64,000 bases of DNA from Acanthacorydalis orientalis (lineage: Eukaryota > Arthropoda > Insecta > Megaloptera > Corydalidae). The DNA is taken from assembly GCA_034766995.1 (NCBI GenBank), contig CM068319.1, positions 22,079,469 through 22,143,468 on the forward strand. The letters are read 5' to 3'. The notes under the pieces were generated by a model. It was not told where the DNA came from and searched no databases. It saw nothing but the letters and a program-made list of their open reading frames with translations. Every line of letters begins with the position of its first letter. Within the stretch, counting starts at the first letter, position 1. Shown piece by piece: positions 59,115 to 64,000 of this stretch. A program made the position numbers and the translations under genes.

Positions 59115-60165
59115 TAAGAAATGAATTTGAAAGTTAGCTTGTTTCTAAATAAAAATTTTGTCAATAAATTCAAATTCACATATATACAACTGTTATTTAT
59201 TTGTTGTGTCGTAGCTCTAAGACAAGTGTATTATCATTTTCAATAGGTGTAATACGTTGGAAAGATTTTTATCTGATCAAAACTAGAAAAAAATACACAA
59301 AACAGATAATCAATTTAACACAGTTTTAGTCAATATGGAAATTATTTACTTTGATTTATATCTATTTATATTGTTTTCATTCTCACATTCTTTATGAAAT
59401 TTACATATTTTCACGATTTAAAATAAACTTGCTCCAAGAGATAAACGTGTATAATAAATAATTGAAATGTCTTATTCACGTATTTGATTTTTTTATAAAA
59501 TATCTACAAATGATGTACATTTTTTTCTTTTATGTTAGGTGTGAAATATTTTAGAAAGATTTTCTGTTTGTTTTTTTTTATATATAAATATATAGTTGTT
59601 TTTAAACAGAATGCTAAAAATTCTTAATAATTATTCGAAAAATTTAAATAAGAACTTCCTGTCATACCCAACTTAAATTATTACATACTAATTATGTAAC
59701 TAGTTAATTAGTATACGCTCCATAAATCAAAATATACAATTTTCAGCGAAGTTATTTCTGATTTTTGCCGACAATGTACATACTGGTAAATCAACAAGAA
59801 ATTTATATGTGCAAATATTTTATTCGTAAGTCTACTGATATTCATAACTCATGCAAAATATGTATAATAAATAAAATATTTCATAAATAATTACACTTGG
59901 AGAATAAGTAATTATTAAAGTGTAAAATCATATCTTAATTTAAATTTAGCTAGGGTTTCCTAAAGCTATCAATTAACTTATTTAAATAATTACAAAACAT
60001 CAAATAACTTATCTACAAATTACAGTATATACACAATTTGATTCAGCTGAACGGTTACAGTGAAAACATGGAACATACAAGAACTCATCTAATATTTGAC
60101 ATGTTCCAGTATGTACCAGCTTTCAAAAAAATACATGCACATTTACACACACACACATATATATT

Positions 60166-60206
<41 letters not shown>

Positions 60207-60784
60207 ATTTAGTAACATAATAATTTAAAAATGAGTTTCTCAAACACATCACAATTATACGAGTTATTCTACATGCATTTCAATTTAAATTTCCACATAA
60301 TTTACAATCATAACCGTTTTTAATTGGTCGAAAAGCGTAAAATTATTAAAAATTTGAATACGCTTTAACGAAATCGCAATGTAATAATAATACTAATTTA
60401 AGGAACGCGTGTCTTAACCTGATGAACATCGCACAAGAAATACAGTTAATATGTTAAAGTATTTCTTTTTTGTTATTTATTGGTGCATAAATCATAAGGT
60501 ACGCTTCCGTAAAAATTCAATCTAGATTAGGTATGGATCTGTACGGAATGGACATTATGTATTGAGCACCGGTCATTCGATATTATAATATAGTGTTCGG
60601 TACTCGAGGGCACGACTTCCATGTAGACGATTCAATCTGTACGTGTAACGTAAAAACATAACGTTTTTAATTTGTTGAAACGTACCGTGTGATTTTTTTT
60701 CTCAGGCAAAGTATAGATGTTGAACGTTATACTTTGGTTCGTTGGTTCAACGAAAAATCTTTTTGATCTTTTTTTATAACCATA

Positions 60785-60787
60785 AGA

Positions 60788-60818
<31 letters not shown>

Positions 60819-60862
60819 GATATATATAAATGTGTGTGTGTTATGTACTTATGATTATAAAT

Positions 60863-60922
<60 letters not shown>

Positions 60923-60937
60923 ATATGTATATATGTA

Positions 60938-60990
<53 letters not shown>
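60785..60990. repeat. Compound (CA)n-(TA)n-(TG)n-(TA)n array with a GTATATAT minisatellite
   Basis: Starts with (CA)n(TA)n, turns to (TG)n at about 60832 and continues as (TA)n from 60866. At 60911-60950 it has an octamer period (GTATATAT repeated five times) before returning to TA. Confidence 0.95.
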
Positions 60991-60991
<1 letters not shown>

Positions 60992-61103
60992 GGGTACCAA
61001 AAAGATGTTCAGTAAATTGATATAGAGAATCAGAGCTGCGAAATACACCAAAAAAATGTTTTTTGTTCATTTGAATTTTAAATGAACGTACATAATTCTA
61101 AGC

Positions 61104-61115
61104 GCCCAATTATTA
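61104..61115. repeat. Target-site duplication of the LINE, left copy
   Basis: GCCCAATTATTA, identical to 61724-61735 on the other side of the LINE insert, directly next to the (TAGA)n end. Confidence 0.85.
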
Positions 61116-61723
61116 GATAGATAGATAGATAGATTATGTTTGAGGGGGAAGGAAGCTATCTTGCCTCCCGGCACTTAGACTCGAGGTCCATTATGCCTTC
61201 CCTCGGCTTGATCAAAACTACTCGGAAGTCTCGCTTCCATGCAGAAGCCTATCAGCCTGCCCGAGTTTATAGACCCTAGTTCGGCCGCGGTGAGGAGAAA
61301 CTCCTCGAACCATCGTCGCCTTGACCCATTCCGGACATTCCACGAGGACGTGAATGGGGGTCTCGTTGGCCTCCCTACACCATCTACACTTCCCGTCCGT
61401 CCTTCGGCCTTGTATATGTTCGTGGTAGCTTAGTCTCCCGTGTCCTGTGACAATCGCACCAGGAGCCGAAAGAAGGATCTGCCACTTGTATAGATTCTCT
61501 TGGTGCAGTCTTTATTTGGGGCCTGGCCTAAGAGAACCCTGGATTGACGGCAACCATCAATCTTTAATCACCATTCTGAGTGTTCTGACTCGACCCACTC
61601 CCGAATGGCGCCTTTGGCTCAGCATCTTGCTAGCCCTACGAAGGGCTCTGGCCCCTCCACTGCGGACCTGGTTCCTAATGAGACCAGTCTGTCCGCTATT
61701 TCGTTCCCCGTATGCCCGCATGA
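61116..61723 (-). mobile_element. 5'-truncated R1/I-group LINE (end of ORF2 plus 3' UTR)
   Basis: Minus-strand, 608-bp insertion that is conspicuously GC-rich against its surroundings. It starts at 61723 inside an RNase H domain: HAGIRG, then after a one-base loss NEIADRLVSLGTRSA, the conserved GNExAD region. It continues with REWVESEHSEW and DGCRQSRVLLGQAPN, then GHGRLSYHEHIQG and a C-terminal zinc knuckle CRWCREANETPIHVLVEC (Cx2Cx8Hx4C, 61330-61396), typical of R1/I-group ORF2 ends. A short 3' UTR and a (TCTA)n tail follow (61116-61135). A perfect 12-bp target duplication flanks it. The reading frame carries frameshifts and stops, so it is dead but structurally young. Confidence 0.88.
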
Positions 61724-61735
61724 GCCCAATTATTA
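61724..61735. repeat. Target-site duplication of the LINE, right copy
   Basis: GCCCAATTATTA, identical to 61104-61115. It marks the truncated 5' end of the LINE. Confidence 0.85.
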
Positions 61736-62109
61736 ATAAAGTATTAATTCAGAATATTTGGTAATCTTAATTATAGCACACAATTCGTTAACAATGTATG
61801 GATTTACAATTTTTCTACATTTGTTTATAACGATGAGAAAGTTATAAACTCTATTTATTGAAAATCGATACTTTTGTATTATCGGGATATTTTATTGAAT
61901 ATTTCAGACAAGTCTTAATAAATGAATACTCTTATCAAATGATTATTTATCAATATTTAGTTGTATTTTTATTATTTTGTTTTTTTTTTTTTAAAGAAGA
62001 AAAAACAATGACCTTACATCCATCTACCTAATTTCGGAGTGGTGGGCTTGTTGAATTTCTAATCTCTAAAATTGGGCATAAATATCATTTTTGTGATAAA
62101 ATATATATA

Positions 62110-62443
62110 TAAACAGCAAAAAGTAGTATTGAAAGATGCATACTAGGAACAACAAGAAGAGATAGAAAAAGAATAGAATGGATACGAAAACATAGAGGAA
62201 TCGCTGATGTAATAAAAAAAGTAAAAAACCTGATGTGGAAATGAGTGGAACATGTTTCAAGAAGGGGAGACAACTGATGTACAACATTATTTATTAACTG
62301 TTGAACACGTGGGATAAAGAAATTAAAAATTTTATTGGAAATCAGTAGAAAAGAGAAGCATTCAATCGCACAAAATGGAAAATCATAGAAGAGGCATTTG
62401 TCCATCAGTGGATTGACAAAAGCTCCTGCTACTGCTGTCGCTG
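62110..62443 (+). pseudogene. RTE-like LINE remnant, C-terminal end of the reverse transcriptase ORF
   Basis: Plus-strand decayed coding sequence. From 62131 one frame reads ERCILGTTRRDRKRIEWIRK, HRGIADVIKKVKNLMWK, stop, VEHVSRRGDN. After a frameshift it reads NRTKWKIIEEAFVHQWIDK near the end. This is the order found at the C-terminus of the many RTE-like insect endonuclease/reverse transcriptase proteins (MERxMLGxxxRDRxRNExIR ... KWxWAGHxARRxDxRW ... WxxxxEAYVQQW). At least four stops and one frameshift make it a pseudogene. It ends in GCTGATATATATA, running straight into a (TA)n array at 62443. Antisense ORFs here are shadows. Confidence 0.75.
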
Positions 62444-62479
62444 ATATATATATATATATATATATATATAAATTTTTCT

Positions 62480-64000
62480 AAGATAATTTTATTATGAATA
62501 AAAAGCTTTTCACAGAATTATATTTTATCCTTGATAGTTCTAGTTCACTACTAAATGAAGCTTTAACTCAATTTTTATTTTTTAATAACTTGTTTTACCA
62601 CATACTTTCAGACTTATTTTTTATCATTGGTTCTTATATTACCAATTCCATTTTTTATATCAATATATTTTTATTTAAATATACATACACACAGACATTT
62701 ATATATATATATATATATGTATATTTGCATACGTGTGTATATGTATTTTAAGTGAGTGTACTCTGTGAAATGTTCATTTTAATCTCACTAACACGGTATG
62801 TTAAGATATTTACACTACTTAAACTAGTGACAAATGTCTGTTAAGGTCTCTGTTCTGTAAGCGTGACCAAAACATGTTAACTTATTAAGTATATCAAACA
62901 TATATACAAATATATAACTTGAAAAAATAAATTGCTACAAGTTTTTTTATCGTTGTTCAATAAATCTGTAAAGTAAAATTTTTGGATATACTTCATATGA
63001 ATAAATTATAGATTTTATTATCAGTCTATTGTTTCACTTCCATTGTTGATCAATTATAATAAAAGTTGCTCGAAGCAATAAAACTTTGATTATATAAAAA
63101 AAATCTTATAACGATAAAATGATATTCGGAGAATAATCTAACTCTAATTCGAATGTTTTTATTAACATTGTTTAGAACAAAACGACTTAATGTGATATTT
63201 TTACTGCGGTTTGAACTTTTTTCTCTTACAGTATTATATTTCTCATTTGTCTAATCTTGATGTCAGGTGTTTTCGAGTGAAATCGTATCTTATAAGTTTG
63301 AGTCATGCCTTTTCTAAGGTAACGTAAGTTTTTTTTTAATATTAAAAACAAATTTAGTTGGAGGTTTTTTTTGTAGTCAAAAGATATTACAAAAATTTTT
63401 TTGGAGTGATTTAATCGCAATATTAGAATTAAATAAAATTAAGTTTCAAGCAATGCTACATTAATAATATTTTGAAATAAATAATTTTATGATTGTTTAT
63501 ACAAGATTAATCGTTTATACAATTTCGATCTTTATACATTAAAACCGTTTAAATAATTAAGAAATTTCTATTTAATACCAGTCAAAGTAATTATCAGTTT
63601 TAAATCTTTATAATTGCATAGGAATTTATACAAGTGAATTAAAAATTAAACTAACATAACATAGTAAGTGTCATAGAATATAATGAAGTACTTACAAAAG
63701 TTTTCTTTTTTACTGCAAGTATGCACAGTCTTTCATGAATTAATATGAAACAAGGATGCGAATTTAATTCTTAAAACACGTAGAAAAAAAATCGTTATTA
63801 TATATAAAGTCGTTGTATATAAAAATAAATCTATGATGAATTTATTTAACTATTTCCTAAGAAAGTTTAAAGAAGCGATCGATATTTCTTAAGAAATTTG
63901 TACCTAATAAAGATGATACGACCTAATAAAATATTATATTTACAACTTGAGTAAAAAGTTGAACAAATAATTTAAACTCATTATATCAATTAATAGATAA
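62480..64000. other. AT-rich right end of the window
   Basis: One array at 62699-62725. ORFs at 62494-62751 and 63226-63420 are low-complexity and unsupported. No Bar exon recognised before the edge. Confidence 0.7.

Noticed and set aside
61239..61764. Plus-strand ORFs in the GC-rich block
   Set aside because: They are antisense to the LINE RNase H and zinc-knuckle coding sequence.
62066..62405. Minus-strand ORFs over the RTE-like remnant
   Set aside because: Antisense shadows of a decayed plus-strand coding region.

Overview
This is a eukaryotic, very AT-rich, gene-poor window, most likely from an insect. Hymenoptera is my best guess, from the BarH protein style, the low GC, the huge introns and the type of mobile elements, but the sequence alone does not prove it. 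It is packed with long (TA)n microsatellites, often compounded with (TG)n or (GA)n. Apart from mobile-element debris I can support only one gene: a Bar-class homeobox gene (BarH1/BarH2 family) on the minus strand.

Bar gene: two coding exons are visible. The upstream one (27223-27472) carries most of the homeodomain. The downstream one (12538-13003) carries the last homeodomain residues and the whole C-terminus to the stop. They are joined across a 14.2-kb intron with matching phase and good splice sites. The upstream exon begins in mid-codon after an acceptor, so at least one 5' exon is missing. I found no convincing candidate for it up to 64000, so the next intron is probably longer than 36 kb. 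The promoter and N-terminus are therefore not in this window.

Gene desert: on both sides of the exons and inside the intron, blocks of 150-500 bp with clearly higher sequence complexity and GC stand out from the AT/microsatellite background (for example 4040-4345, 18060-18690, 21180-21420, 24400-24660, 30230-30680, 36080-36320, 38500-38770, 44750-45270, 58680-58960). They have no credible ORF and look like conserved non-coding elements, as expected around a developmental transcription factor.

Mobile elements: two mariner copies share one internal deletion (6470-7055 and 31094-31640). A 5'-truncated RNase-H-bearing R1/I-group LINE is flanked by a perfect 12-bp target duplication (61104-61735). 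Two decayed RTE-like LINE remnants lie at about 39310-39960 (minus) and 62110-62443 (plus). A terminal-inverted-repeat MITE family has two copies (57878-58047 and 52379-52778), the second split by a LINE tail. A Helitron-like 3' end lies at 23287-23345. A large imperfect inverted repeat (arms about 39990-40395 and 41968-42337) surrounds about 1.6 kb of unique sequence. No rRNA, tRNA, CRISPR or bacterial features were seen, and no new multi-gene system.
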